Assembly (NCBI GenBank): GCA_964555295.1
Contig: CAZKRL010000001.1
Location: 62,001-126,000 of the forward strand
DNA: 64,000 bases
Reading direction: 5' to 3'
DNA from: CAZKRL01 sp964555295
GTDB taxonomy: Bacteria > Bacteroidota > Bacteroidia > Flavobacteriales_D > Sanyastnellaceae
Position numbers and translations under genes: made by a program. The number at the start of each line of letters is the position of its first letter. Position 1 is the stretch's first letter. The notes below the pieces were generated by a model. The model was given only the letters and a program-made list of their open reading frames with translations. It did no database searches and was not told the origin of the DNA. Below are positions 18,386 to 27,443 of this stretch, piece by piece.

Positions 18386-20215
18386 ATGAGACCATTAGTT
18401 ATTCTAACGTTCATTCTAGCACTATTCAATGTCGTGCTGAAAGCCCAGAATGCTCCTGGTTTCTCGTATCAAGCCATTCTCCGTTATCCTGACAATTCAC
18501 TCATTCAAAACACAGAAGTTGGAATACTTCTCTCGATTCATAGCGGCAACGCTGTAAACGAGTCACTTTTTAGCGAATATCATATCGCAAATACAAATCA
18601 AAACGGCCTTTTGACTTTGGTAGTGGGCAATGGAATTAACGTTACAGGAACCTTTGAATCCATCGATTGGAGCATCAACCCACTTTTTCTCAATATTCAG
18701 ATTGATCCGAGTGGAGGTGAGAATTACACCATTGAACACACAACCCAATTACTAAGTGTACCTGTGGCATTATATGCATTGAATGCCGGAAATAGCGGAA
18801 ATCAGAGTCAAGGACCACAGGGTGAAACAGGGCCACAAGGACCTCAAGGGGAAGTAGGACCGCAAGGACAAACAGGTCCACAAGGCCCTCAAGGTCCTGA
18901 AGCCTCCGATAATCAGATGCTATCAGTTTCCATCGTTGGCGACACGTTATTTCTGGATCGCGGCGGCTTCGTAATCATAAAAGGAATAAGTAAATCCAAC
19001 TACCCTGAACTCTATGGTTGTAATCAACCTGATGCACTGAATTACGATAGTGCAGTATTATTTGATGATGGCTCGTGTATTGAAATTGTGCCCGGCTGTA
19101 CAGAGGCCTCTTCTATCAATTACAATCCTGAGGCAACACTAAACGATAGCACCTGCATCCCCATCATTTATGGTTGTCAATATCAAGGGGCCTGCAATTA
19201 CAATCCCGTTGCCAACACCGATAACAACCAATGTCTATGGATCGGCGCTACTTGTGACGACAACAATGCTGCTACCTATGATGATATAGTGAGTGAAGAT
19301 TGTACATGCAACGGAATTCTTTACTTAACCGGCTGTACCGACACACTCGCAAACAATTTTGATAGTGGGGCTCAATATGACGATGGTAGCTGCAACTACA
19401 GCTCTGCAGGGTGTACATATGCAAGCGCCTGTAATTACAATCCAAACGCAACCAACGATAATGGCTCATGCCTTTGGGTTGGTAACGCTTGTGATGATGG
19501 CAATCCATCATCCATCAACGACGTTGTCAATGATGAATGTACCTGTGTTGGAGGTGCTCAATTCTTGCAGACAGGTATTACCTGCGAACCAAGTGGTGTA
19601 TTTGAACCAGAGATCAGTTATGGTGAATTGATTGATATCGACGGCAATCATTACAAAACTATCAACGTTAATGGCAATGAATGGATGGCTGAAAATCTTA
19701 GAGCTTCCCACTATTCCAATGGCGATGAAATTGTAATACTGTCCAATTCAACCGAATGGGCAAATACAGATATGGGCGCATCATCCTGGTACGACAATGA
19801 TAGTGTGACTTCCGATTGTCCCATGGGCCGGTTATATAACTGGCATGTGGTTGCCGATGACCGCAATGTTTGTCCGACGGGTTGGCATGTTCCTGACTAC
19901 AACGACTGGTCTGCTCTAATAGAGTATTACGGTGGAGTATCGACAGCAGGTTCAGCCCTAAAATCTGTTGGAAACTCTTGGTGGAATGCACCGAATACGG
20001 CTGACAATACCAGCGGATTTTCTGCACTACCCGGGGGATTCAGATATCTTAATGGTCTTTACCTCTACTCCGGATCCAACGGCGCATGGTGGACATCCGA
20101 TGATGCCGGCAATGGTCTTGCCAATTATCAATTAATCTACAATAACGACCCAATGGTTTATGGCAGCTCTACCCAATATAATAATGGGATGAGTGTAAGA
20201 TGTATCAGAGACTAA
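18386..20215 (+). CDS. Secreted collagen-like / Cys-rich repeat / FISUMP protein
   Basis: 609 residues with a signal peptide (residues 1-20). A conserved N-terminal beta domain (GFSYQAILRYPDN, about 25-140) is followed by a collagen-like run of Gly-x-y triplets at about 143-172 (GPQGETGPQGPQGEVG). Next come four disulfide-type repeats at about 208-395 with the pattern GCTxxxAxNYNPxAxxDDGSC; the second and fourth carry an extra CDDxN-CTC segment. The rest (about 410-609) is a Fibrobacter succinogenes major paralogous (FISUMP) domain (NGNEWMAENLRAS, GRLYNWHVV, GWHVPDYNDWSALIEY, GFSALPGGFR). No T9SS sorting domain is seen after it. The function is unknown; an extracellular structural or adhesive role is inferred. 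Confidence 0.85.
   Translation: MRPLVILTFILALFNVVLKAQNAPGFSYQAILRYPDNSLIQNTEVGILLSIHSGNAVNESLFSEYHIANTNQNGLLTLVVGNGINVTGTFESIDWSINPLFLNIQIDPSGGENYTIEHTTQLLSVPVALYALNAGNSGNQSQGPQGETGPQGPQGEVGPQGQTGPQGPQGPEASDNQMLSVSIVGDTLFLDRGGFVIIKGISKSNYPELYGCNQPDALNYDSAVLFDDGSCIEIVPGCTEASSINYNPEATLNDSTCIPIIYGCQYQGACNYNPVANTDNNQCLWIGATCDDNNAATYDDIVSEDCTCNGILYLTGCTDTLANNFDSGAQYDDGSCNYSSAGCTYASACNYNPNATNDNGSCLWVGNACDDGNPSSINDVVNDECTCVGGAQFLQTGITCEPSGVFEPEISYGELIDIDGNHYKTINVNGNEWMAENLRASHYSNGDEIVILSNSTEWANTDMGASSWYDNDSVTSDCPMGRLYNWHVVADDRNVCPTGWHVPDYNDWSALIEYYGGVSTAGSALKSVGNSWWNAPNTADNTSGFSALPGGFRYLNGLYLYSGSNGAWWTSDDAGNGLANYQLIYNNDPMVYGSSTQYNNGMSVRCIRD
18812..18901 (+). repeat. Collagen-like GPQ/GPx triplet-coding repeat
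   Basis: About ten consecutive Gly-x-y codon triplets, mostly Gly-Pro-Gln with GET, GEV and GQT variants, lie inside the FISUMP gene. The length is prone to slippage and may vary between strains. Confidence 0.8.
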
Positions 20216-20296
20216 CGACGGAATACTCGATGGTCACATACAATTAAGACCTAATCTGCCCGCACGAATCACGGGAACCCAACTAACAAAAGCGTG

Positions 20297-20304
20297 TATA
20301 TTTG
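20297..20304 (+). promoter_or_regulatory. -7 box before DEAD-box helicase gene
   Basis: TATATTTG matches TAnnTTTG exactly. The transcript would carry a 5' leader of about 60 bases before the ATG at 20371, long enough for cold-responsive leader structure, though I did not identify one. No clear -33 element. Confidence 0.4.
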
Positions 20305-20370
20305 CCGGCCTTTTGAAAGCCGAGTGAAGTGTTGATCTTCTTTTCGTCTCAACACAACGGGCGAAAGACT

Positions 20371-22134
20371 ATGACAACATTCAACGAACTGGGGTTGAGT
20401 AATCCCCTTCTCAAAGCTGTAACCGACCTGGGTTATGAAAATCCCACAGAAGTTCAAGCATCCTCCATTCCCGTTCTCATTTCAGGTGATTCAGATGCTG
20501 TGATCCTCGCTCAAACGGGCACGGGTAAAACCGCTGCCTTCGGTCTTCCGTTGCTCGAGCTGCTGGATTTTTCACAGAAAAGCATCCAAGCGCTGATTCT
20601 TGCTCCCACCAGAGAATTGTGCGTTCAGATAACCAATGATTTGAAGTCATTCTCCAAATACATCAACAATGCCCATATCGTGGCGGTGTATGGTGGCGCC
20701 AACATTGAGCCACAAATCCGTGATGTGAAAAAGGGACCACAGATTGTGGTTGCCACACCAGGCCGACTCATGGATTTGATGGAACGAGGTTTACTCGACT
20801 TTCAAAACGTACAGTTCGTTGTTCTTGATGAAGCAGATGAAATGCTGTCAATGGGATTCAAAGAGGCCATTGATGAAATCTTCGGCGAAATACCTGATAC
20901 GAGAAATACGTGGTTATTCTCAGCAACCATGGCACAAGGTGTGCGGCAGATTGCCAAGCAATTCATGCATTCACCGCAAGAAATTACGGTGGGACACAAG
21001 AACTCGGGCAATGAAAATATTGAGCACATTTACTACACGGTTCAACCGAGAGATAAATACGCCGCACTCAAGAGGGTTGCGGATTACTATCCCGACATAT
21101 TTGCCATTGTTTTTTGTCGCACCAGAGCTGAAACCCAGGAGATTGCTGATGCGCTGATCAAAGACGGCTACAATGCTGATGCGCTGCACGGCGATTTATC
21201 CCAGGCGCAGCGAGATTTTGTAATGAAGCGCTACCGGTCGAAAAGCTTACAAATGCTGGTTGCAACGGATGTTGCCGCAAGAGGAATTGATGTGGATGAC
21301 GTGAGCCACGTGATTCACTTCAACCTGGCGGATGACCCTGAGAGTTATACGCATCGGAGCGGCAGAACAGCGCGCGCCGGCAAGTCTGGTACCAGCATCG
21401 TCATCTGCACACCTCGAGATGTATCTAAACTTCGTGAGATAGAAAAATTCGCGAAATGTTCCTTTACCAAGGCGATGGTGCCGGATGGTTTCGAGGTTTG
21501 TGAGAAACAACTCATGGCGCTCGTCAAAAAGGTGCACCATGTAAAGGTGGATCAGAAAACCCTTGAAAGGTACCTACCCCAAGTCTACGAGGAGTTTGCA
21601 GAACTCAGCCGCGAAGACATCATCCATCGGTTTATGTCGATCGAATTCAATCGTTTCGCAGAATACTATCGCAATGCACCCGACTTGAACGGCGCAGGTC
21701 CGAAGGGCGAGTCCAAACCACCAAAATCAGGATCCGTCCGGTTTTTCATTAATCTCGGAAAGATGGACGGACTCGATGACGCTACCATGGGAAGATTCAT
21801 TGCGGAAAACTCCGAGTTTCCGGTATCTGATATCACCTGGTGTGAGGTCAAGAACACATTCACCTTGTGTGACGTCACCATTGCATCCTCCGAAAAGCTT
21901 ATGAAAGCGCTTCACGGGGCCTTTTATCAAGAGCGCATGGTAAGGGTTGAGTCGCGCGGTAACCGAGATGCAGGCATTGCGCCCAAACGCTTGCGTGGGA
22001 AAGACGGTCGTCATCGCGGTGAGCGCAGCGATCGTGGTGAGCGCAGTGATCGCGGTGATCGCAGCGGTCGCGGTTCTTTCCAGAAGGGCAAGTCATTCGG
22101 AAAATCCGGGAAATCTTTCAAGCGTAGGAAATAG
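20371..22134 (+). CDS. DEAD-box RNA helicase with DbpA-type RNA-binding domain
   Basis: 587 residues from the ATG at 20371. The helicase core has AQTGTGKT (motif I), PTRELCVQ (Ia), TPGRLMDL (Ib), VLDEADEML (II), SAT (III), VATDVAARGIDVD (V) and HRSGRTARAG (VI). Residues about 450-525 form a DbpA/CsdA-type RRM-like domain (VRFFINLGKMDGLDD). The C-terminus is a basic low-complexity tail rich in Arg-Gly-Ser-Asp repeats and Lys. The domain order fits DeaD/CsdA, acting in ribosome assembly or mRNA unwinding, often cold-induced. It converges with the acyltransferase gene, four bases between stops. Confidence 0.92.
   Translation: MTTFNELGLSNPLLKAVTDLGYENPTEVQASSIPVLISGDSDAVILAQTGTGKTAAFGLPLLELLDFSQKSIQALILAPTRELCVQITNDLKSFSKYINNAHIVAVYGGANIEPQIRDVKKGPQIVVATPGRLMDLMERGLLDFQNVQFVVLDEADEMLSMGFKEAIDEIFGEIPDTRNTWLFSATMAQGVRQIAKQFMHSPQEITVGHKNSGNENIEHIYYTVQPRDKYAALKRVADYYPDIFAIVFCRTRAETQEIADALIKDGYNADALHGDLSQAQRDFVMKRYRSKSLQMLVATDVAARGIDVDDVSHVIHFNLADDPESYTHRSGRTARAGKSGTSIVICTPRDVSKLREIEKFAKCSFTKAMVPDGFEVCEKQLMALVKKVHHVKVDQKTLERYLPQVYEEFAELSREDIIHRFMSIEFNRFAEYYRNAPDLNGAGPKGESKPPKSGSVRFFINLGKMDGLDDATMGRFIAENSEFPVSDITWCEVKNTFTLCDVTIASSEKLMKALHGAFYQERMVRVESRGNRDAGIAPKRLRGKDGRHRGERSDRGERSDRGDRSGRGSFQKGKSFGKSGKSFKRRK
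22021..22074 (+). repeat. Three 18-bp tandem units in helicase tail
   Basis: Three in-frame 18-bp units, each starting GAGCGCAG or GATCGCAG, encode ERSDRG, ERSDRG and DRSGRG. They form part of the disordered Arg-Gly tail that probably binds RNA. Confidence 0.75.
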
Positions 22135-22138
22135 CTTG

Positions 22139-23149
22139 CTATTTTACCGTTTCAGGCGGTGTTTTCTTATTAGCAAATTTTCTTGCCCATGAAAGGGATG
22201 GCTTCTCGATGATAACGTAGAAAAGTTTCGAACCTACTAAGCATAATAGAATCACGATAAAGTAGAGTTCTATAGCACCCATGATTCCTGGAAAATAAGG
22301 CCTTGCATAATGTGCCATTGTACTGATAAATATCCAGTGAAAGAGATACAACGAGTAACTGAACTCGCCTATTCTATCTAACCAGCGCAAACCATTCTTG
22401 AGGTATGCGATTAAGACACTTGTTAAAGCAGCCACGCCAGCAATACGATACCCCAGCTCGTGAAAAAAACCAGTGAGCAATGCGCAACAAAATGTACACG
22501 TGACAATACCCCATATAAATTCTCGATTATTGATTCGACCCGTTATAGACAGGAACAAAAAATAACCCATGAGAAACACGGGTAAATGGAATGGCAATAA
22601 CAGCTTTATCCATTTTGCATCAAAGGCCAACGAGGAAAAAGAAAAAACCAATAATAGGATTGTCAATACCCATCTAATCCTGACGTTTTGGGTTATCAAA
22701 ACAGGAAAAAGCAATCCGATGTATACATAGAATTGCATTTCAACGAAAAGCGTCCAATAGATATCATTAACATATGGAAGACCGATAATTGGGGCTGTTA
22801 GTGAAGCACTACCCAAGAACAGTTCAATCATCGAAAAATCCAACTCCTTCAATCTTTGAAACGAAAGAAAAGTCAATACCAGGGCAGAGAGAATTAACGG
22901 AGGTTGCAAGCGGATAATTCTTTTGAACATGAAATTCCCGAAATCAGCCGGGCGATATTTCATCTTGTCCAGTGCTAATGGCATTACTAAACCGCTGATC
23001 ACAAAAAATACATATACACCTTCTTGTCCCCAATCCATCAATTGCACCACTCCGGGCAACTCCTCGCCCAATAGAAACGCTGCGTGATATAAACAGACCA
23101 TTATGGCAGCTATGGCCCGAAAACTATTGAGTTGATTTAAACGGGCCAT
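22139..23149 (-). CDS. Acyltransferase 3 family membrane protein
   Basis: 336 residues from the ATG at 23149. It is highly hydrophobic, with about ten predicted membrane segments. The N-terminal motif RLNQLNSFRAIAAIMVCLYH with its invariant Arg and His is the signature of the OafA/YrhL/NodX acyltransferase 3 family. The loop GVYVFFVISGLVMPL matches the family's second conserved block. These inner-membrane enzymes O-acetylate or O-acylate surface polysaccharides, lipids or peptidoglycan. No polysaccharide cluster is adjacent, so the acceptor is unknown. It lies downstream of the phosphopantetheinyl transferase gene on the same strand, separated by 117 bases. Confidence 0.88.
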   Translation of the reverse strand: MARLNQLNSFRAIAAIMVCLYHAAFLLGEELPGVVQLMDWGQEGVYVFFVISGLVMPLALDKMKYRPADFGNFMFKRIIRLQPPLILSALVLTFLSFQRLKELDFSMIELFLGSASLTAPIIGLPYVNDIYWTLFVEMQFYVYIGLLFPVLITQNVRIRWVLTILLLVFSFSSLAFDAKWIKLLLPFHLPVFLMGYFLFLSITGRINNREFIWGIVTCTFCCALLTGFFHELGYRIAGVAALTSVLIAYLKNGLRWLDRIGEFSYSLYLFHWIFISTMAHYARPYFPGIMGAIELYFIVILLCLVGSKLFYVIIEKPSLSWARKFANKKTPPETVK

Positions 23150-23266
23150 ACGAGAAAATTCATCAGATAAGGGTATTACAATGAGACAATACAATTAGAT
23201 TCAGAAATGTTCAACCGCTTTGCTATAAGTATGCGACACTTTAGAAAACAAAAGGGGATGAGCATA

Positions 23267-23905
23267 TTATTCAACCGGCGCAGCAATTATGACGTGCGTA
23301 TTCCCGCTTCTTTTATAGCTGCAGTTAAAAACCATGTCTCCATGTACTCCATTATAATTGGCGACCATTAGATCAGAGTAGGGTTGAAAAGGATGAATCA
23401 TGATTTCCGCGCGAAAATCGACGCGTTCACCAAAATACTTGAATACAGCTTCTTTAACACACCACATAACAGTGAAGATATCAGGTTCGTTCAAGGGCTC
23501 GGCCCAGTTCAATTCATGTGCGCTGCAAAACCGAGTTCTCACCTTGAATGCCTTCATTCCGGATTTTTCAATATCCATACCATGATTGCGGGCATAAACC
23601 GATAAAGCAATTGAATTACCAGTGTGAGAAACTGAGATATGGGGTCCATTGGCTATGGTTGGTTTACCATTGTGCAAATATTCGACTTGCGCGTGTATAC
23701 CCGCAGAATTCAGTAAATGCCTAAGCGCCTTCTGTTGCAATAGTCGGATACTATTTTGATCATTCACCTGAGACGGACCGGATGATGAAGATGACTGCAC
23801 GATGGATTGGTGCGTCATTAAATCCCGTATAAAAAAAATCCGCAGATCGTCTTTACTTTCCTGAGTCCCTTTCACCCATACATCTATAGACTCAACAATA
23901 TTCAA
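23267..23905 (-). CDS. 4'-phosphopantetheinyl transferase superfamily protein
   Basis: 212 residues. The two signature motifs are present: GMDIE (metal-binding Asp and Glu, about residues 125-129) and WCVKEAVFKYFG (about 158-169). An ISVSHTGNSIALSV strand lies before the first. The length fits Sfp/HetI-type enzymes rather than the ~125-residue AcpS. It would transfer phosphopantetheine from CoA to acyl-carrier-type proteins. No NRPS or PKS genes are nearby, so fatty-acid ACP activation is plausible. It is divergent from ahcY with 62 bases between start codons. Confidence 0.85.
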   Translation of the reverse strand: MNIVESIDVWVKGTQESKDDLRIFFIRDLMTHQSIVQSSSSSGPSQVNDQNSIRLLQQKALRHLLNSAGIHAQVEYLHNGKPTIANGPHISVSHTGNSIALSVYARNHGMDIEKSGMKAFKVRTRFCSAHELNWAEPLNEPDIFTVMWCVKEAVFKYFGERVDFRAEIMIHPFQPYSDLMVANYNGVHGDMVFNCSYKRSGNTHVIIAAPVE

Positions 23906-23916
23906 ATTTTCGCAAC

Positions 23917-23946
23917 TTGTTTAGGGTAAAAGTGTTATTATCTTCG
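23917..23946 (+). promoter_or_regulatory. Promoter of ahcY (TTG-19-TATCTTCG)
   Basis: A TTG -33 core at 23917-23919 and TATCTTCG at 23939-23946 (one base off TAnnTTTG) are separated by 19 bases, the expected spacing for the Bacteroidota primary sigma factor. The leader would be about 15-20 bases, leaving no room for an SAH riboswitch. Confidence 0.6.
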
Positions 23947-23967
23947 CAAACCTAAAAAAAAATTAAG

Positions 23968-25287
23968 ATGAGCACTTCAACGCTTGAAAAAACAATGAAT
24001 TACAAAGTAAAAGATTTTAGTCTGGCAGAATGGGGTCGTAAAGAAATCCGACTTGCTGAAGACGAGATGCCAGGTCTTATGTCACTGCGCAGAGAATTCG
24101 GACCATCAAAACCTTTGGCCGGAGCGCGCATTGCAGGATGTTTACACATGACAATCCAGACTGCTGTACTCATTGAAACCCTTGTTGAATTGGGAGCGGA
24201 AGTAACCTGGAGTTCATGTAATATATTCTCTACACAAGACCATGCCGCCGCCGCGATTGCAGCAGCCGGCGTTCCGGTATTTGCGTGGAAGGGAATGAAT
24301 AACGAGGAGTTTGACTGGTGCATTGAACAGACATTGCATGCTTTCAAAGACGGAAAAGCCCTCAATATGATTCTTGACGACGGTGGTGATTTGACGAACA
24401 TGGTCTTCGACAAATACCCGGAGCTGGTGAGTGGCATCCGCGGAATCTCTGAAGAGACAACCACTGGAGTGATGCGCTTGTACGAGCGTGAGAAGAATGG
24501 ATCATTGTTGCTTCCTGCCATAAACATCAATGACTCTGTGACGAAAAGCAAATTCGATAACAAATACGGATGCCGTGAATCTTTGGTAGATGCTATTCGT
24601 CGCGCAACCGACCTGATGATGGCGGGAAAAGTGGCTGTTGTGGCAGGATATGGTGATGTGGGCAAGGGCTCTGCCGACTCATTGAGCAACGCTGGTGTGC
24701 GTGTAATTGTTACTGAAATCGATCCAATTTGTGCCTTGCAGGCCGCTATGGAGGGATACGAAGTAAAGAAAATGGATACCGCGATTAAAGAGGCGGATAT
24801 TGTTGTAACCGCAACCGGTAATCACCAAATCATAGTAGATCGTCACTTCAAAGCGATGAAACATAATGCGGTTGTGTGTAACATCGGGCACTTCGATAAT
24901 GAGATTGACATGGCTTGGTTGAATGACAACTACGGAAATACAAAGGATATCATCAAACCACAGGTCGACAAATACACGATAGATGGTAAAGACATTATTG
25001 TTCTTGCTGAAGGTCGACTGGTGAACTTGGGCTGCGCTACCGGGCATCCCTCGTTTGTAATGAGTAATTCATTCACCAACCAAACTCTTGCACAATTGGA
25101 GTTATGGCAGAATCATGAGAAGTATGAAAACAAAGTATATGTTCTTCCGAAGCATCTGGATGAAAAAGTTGCAAGACTTCACCTTGAGAAAATCGGTGTT
25201 GAACTGGAAGAGCTTACCAGCAGCCAGGCAGATTACATTGGTGTCGCTGTGAATGGTCCTTATAAGAACGATCAGTATCGCTATTGA
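23968..25287 (+). CDS. ahcY: Adenosylhomocysteinase
   Basis: 439 residues. It hydrolyses S-adenosylhomocysteine reversibly to adenosine and homocysteine, keeping methylation going. Motifs are clear: SSCNIFSTQDHAAAAIA, the substrate-site EETTTGVMRLY, the NAD-binding VAGYGDVGKGSADSL, VCNIGHFDNEIDM and the C-terminal NGPYKNDQYRY, whose Lys and Tyr reach into the neighbouring subunit's NAD site. It is cytoplasmic and tetrameric by family. A good promoter precedes it and a hairpin terminator follows. Long antisense open frames across it are codon-bias artefacts. Confidence 0.98.
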   Translation: MSTSTLEKTMNYKVKDFSLAEWGRKEIRLAEDEMPGLMSLRREFGPSKPLAGARIAGCLHMTIQTAVLIETLVELGAEVTWSSCNIFSTQDHAAAAIAAAGVPVFAWKGMNNEEFDWCIEQTLHAFKDGKALNMILDDGGDLTNMVFDKYPELVSGIRGISEETTTGVMRLYEREKNGSLLLPAININDSVTKSKFDNKYGCRESLVDAIRRATDLMMAGKVAVVAGYGDVGKGSADSLSNAGVRVIVTEIDPICALQAAMEGYEVKKMDTAIKEADIVVTATGNHQIIVDRHFKAMKHNAVVCNIGHFDNEIDMAWLNDNYGNTKDIIKPQVDKYTIDGKDIIVLAEGRLVNLGCATGHPSFVMSNSFTNQTLAQLELWQNHEKYENKVYVLPKHLDEKVARLHLEKIGVELEELTSSQADYIGVAVNGPYKNDQYRY

Positions 25288-25303
25288 TCAGATTCAAAAA
25301 ACA

Positions 25304-25330
25304 AAAAAAGCCGCTTTATGCGGCTTTTTT
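25304..25330 (+). terminator. Bidirectional intrinsic terminator between ahcY and murI
   Basis: A perfect 11-bp inverted repeat AAAAAAGCCGC / GCGGCTTTTTT with loop TTTAT. T-runs on both strands make it work for ahcY (+) and for the convergent murI operon (-). Confidence 0.92.
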
Positions 25331-25352
25331 CATTTATGCGAATATGCAGTTT

Positions 25353-26165
25353 TCACAATACGCAACGCTCTAGACGTATGGTATGTCCGAAAAAAGTTTT
25401 TGTGGCCAATTCAAAAGCAGGCGTGTAGTCAGATACATAGAATCTATCATCGTTTTGGATGTTTGTCGACAATAGATTTTCCTTTTCGAGAATGATTTTC
25501 AATTTTGACGCAACCACCGCAGCTGAGTCGAAGATTCTGACTTTACCGCTGAAGTATTCTGATATCTGATTCTTAATGAGTGGATAATGTGTGCAGGCTA
25601 AAATGAGTGCCTGAATACCTTGCAAACAGCTATCAGACAAATATCGATGAATGATAGCCTCGCTAATTGAATTATCATAAAAACCTTCCTCGATGATAGA
25701 GGCCAGAAGTGGTGTTGCCAGTGTAGCCACAGTAAGGTCCGGTTTTCGACGATTGAATTTTTCTTGATACACACCACTTGCAACAGTTGTCTTTGTGGCA
25801 ATAACGCCAACTTTCTGAAGGCCTTCTGCGGCGATAACCTCCTCTATCATGGGGTCAATAACATTGATCACGGGTAAATGACCGCGATAAGTATCCCGTA
25901 AACTTTCGTATGCAGCGGCAGAGGCGGTATTGCATGCGATAACAATTGCCTTGCAGCTATGCTTCTCTAATAGAAAATGGGCTATACCTTTTGCGTAAGA
26001 CGCCACCAATTCAGGCGATTTATCACCATACGGAAGATGGGCGGTATCACCGAAATATATAAATCGCTCATTCGGGAGCACTGACCTAATGGCACGTGCG
26101 ACTGTCAACCCCCCGATACCCGAATCGAAAACACCAATGGGGGCGGTATTTCCAAGGCCCGTCAT
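25353..26165 (-). CDS. murI: Glutamate racemase
   Basis: 270 residues. It interconverts L- and D-glutamate to supply D-Glu for peptidoglycan. Both catalytic cysteine loops are present: VIACNTASAAAYES and LACTHYPLIKNQ. The N-terminal GVFDSGIGGLTVARAI and FGDTAHLPYG loops also match. It is the last gene of the bam operon, starting eight bases after the downstream ompH stop. This placement next to skp-like genes is common in Bacteroidota. It converges on ahcY across a shared terminator. Confidence 0.96.
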   Translation of the reverse strand: MTGLGNTAPIGVFDSGIGGLTVARAIRSVLPNERFIYFGDTAHLPYGDKSPELVASYAKGIAHFLLEKHSCKAIVIACNTASAAAYESLRDTYRGHLPVINVIDPMIEEVIAAEGLQKVGVIATKTTVASGVYQEKFNRRKPDLTVATLATPLLASIIEEGFYDNSISEAIIHRYLSDSCLQGIQALILACTHYPLIKNQISEYFSGKVRIFDSAAVVASKLKIILEKENLLSTNIQNDDRFYVSDYTPAFELATKTFFGHTIRLERCVL

Positions 26166-26173
26166 TGCGCCAG

Positions 26174-26710
26174 TTACTTCTTATCTACCTCAGTTGAGTA
26201 ATCAGGTATTCCCATGTGCGCGCACACTTGTTTGGTCACATCCTCACCTCCCATGTAAAGCAGTGTTCCTGAGCTTGCATCGAATACATAGGTGAAGTTT
26301 TGCGCCTTAGCAACCGCTTCAATAGCATCCTTTGCTTTATTTAAAACTGGCTCCAGTTTACGTTGTTCTTCATTTTGAACATCCGCTGAGGCCTGCTCTT
26401 GAAAATCGAGGATTCCCTGACGCTTCGCCTCAATGTCGCGCACCTTTTGTTCTAAAATCACTTTTGGGGTACTACCCGACTGCTCTGCCTTTTGGTACTC
26501 GGTTATCATACCCTCATATTCCGTTTGCATCTTTTTCAACGCCTCTTCATACTGCTGCTTATACGTGTTTAGTTGTTCGTAGGCCGCCTTATATTCTGGC
26601 ATGTGCTCCACCAGTTTCTGGCCATTGATGTGACCGAGTTTCTGGCCCATTAATGCAAGGTTGAAAAATAAAATGGTGGTAAACGTCAATACTGATTTGG
26701 TTGTATTCAT
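26174..26710 (-). CDS. OmpH/Skp-family periplasmic chaperone
   Basis: 178 residues from the ATG at 26710 (an upstream TTG at 26725 is less likely because it abuts the previous stop). Signal peptide about 1-22, then the Skp/OmpH pattern: a short strand KLGHINGQKLVEHMPEYKAA, long charged coiled-coil helices (about 45-130) forming the tentacle, and a return strand FTYVFDASSGTLLYMGG. Skp-like trimers hold unfolded outer-membrane proteins before BAM. It is the second of two tandem paralogs downstream of bamA. Confidence 0.9.
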   Translation of the reverse strand: MNTTKSVLTFTTILFFNLALMGQKLGHINGQKLVEHMPEYKAAYEQLNTYKQQYEEALKKMQTEYEGMITEYQKAEQSGSTPKVILEQKVRDIEAKRQGILDFQEQASADVQNEEQRKLEPVLNKAKDAIEAVAKAQNFTYVFDASSGTLLYMGGEDVTKQVCAHMGIPDYSTEVDKK

Positions 26711-26725
26711 GGTCTTGGATTTCAA

Positions 26726-27397
26726 TTATTTTTTTCCGGGGGATTTTCCGGGGGAGCCTCCGCCTTTTGGAAGTGTACCGCCCTTTTGATCTTTAGGTGA
26801 GCCCTTTGCCCCCTTTTGTTCTTCGCCTCCCTCTTTCTCCTGATTCTCAGAATCGGCTCCTCCTCCCTCATCGTCTCCCAAGGTCTCTCCGGGTTTTAGA
26901 CCCATTTTCTTCAGCACCTTGTCGCTTATATCATGCTTTGGATTGGTGTATAGCATATTGCCGTGATTCGCCTTATCAAACACAACCATAAGAGAGCTGG
27001 TACTTGCGATTTCCTGAATTGCCTCGTATATCTGATCTTGGATTGGTTTGATCAATTCTTCCCGTTTCTTAAACAAATCGCCCTCGACACCGAAACGCTG
27101 TTTTTGCAGATCTCGAGCTTCCATTTTGCGTTCATCAATATCCTGCTGACGCTTGTTTTTCATCTCCTCGGTTAACAGTACGCGCTCTGCTTGCAGCGCC
27201 GTTTCGAGCTTGGCAGCGCCTTCCAGTTTATTCTCAATTTCCTTTTGCCACTGAGAGCTGAGCTTATTGATTTGTTCTTGTGCAGCCTGATACTCAGGCA
27301 TGTGAGAAAGAATATACTTTGTATCTACATATGCGAATTTCTGTGACCACGCGCCGATGGAACAGAATAACAATATCGCTATGACTATACCTCTCAT
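26726..27397 (-). CDS. OmpH/Skp-family chaperone with extended Gly/Lys/Glu tail
   Basis: 223 residues from the ATG at 27397; a longer frame from 27454 would overlap bamA. Signal peptide MRGIVIAILLFCSIGAWSQ, then the Skp core (KFAYVDTKYILSHMPEY, coiled coil about 45-125, LMVVFDKANHGNMLYT). Unlike its neighbour it carries a tail of about 45 residues, first acidic (GDDEGGGADSENQEKEGG) then basic and glycine-rich (GGGSPGKSPGKK). The tail may be a disordered interaction segment. It sits directly downstream of bamA. Confidence 0.88.
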   Translation of the reverse strand: MRGIVIAILLFCSIGAWSQKFAYVDTKYILSHMPEYQAAQEQINKLSSQWQKEIENKLEGAAKLETALQAERVLLTEEMKNKRQQDIDERKMEARDLQKQRFGVEGDLFKKREELIKPIQDQIYEAIQEIASTSSLMVVFDKANHGNMLYTNPKHDISDKVLKKMGLKPGETLGDDEGGGADSENQEKEGGEEQKGAKGSPKDQKGGTLPKGGGSPGKSPGKK

Positions 27398-27443
27398 GAA
27401 ATTTTCGCGGTGCAAGTTAACCATCACATGAACAATATCCACA

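Noticed and set aside
23947..23967. SAH riboswitch upstream of ahcY
   Set aside because: The predicted leader is about 20 bases, too short for the aptamer.
24000..24689. 229-codon open frame antisense to ahcY
   Set aside because: It mirrors a strongly conserved gene; serine/alanine/proline-rich composition is typical of codon-bias shadow frames.
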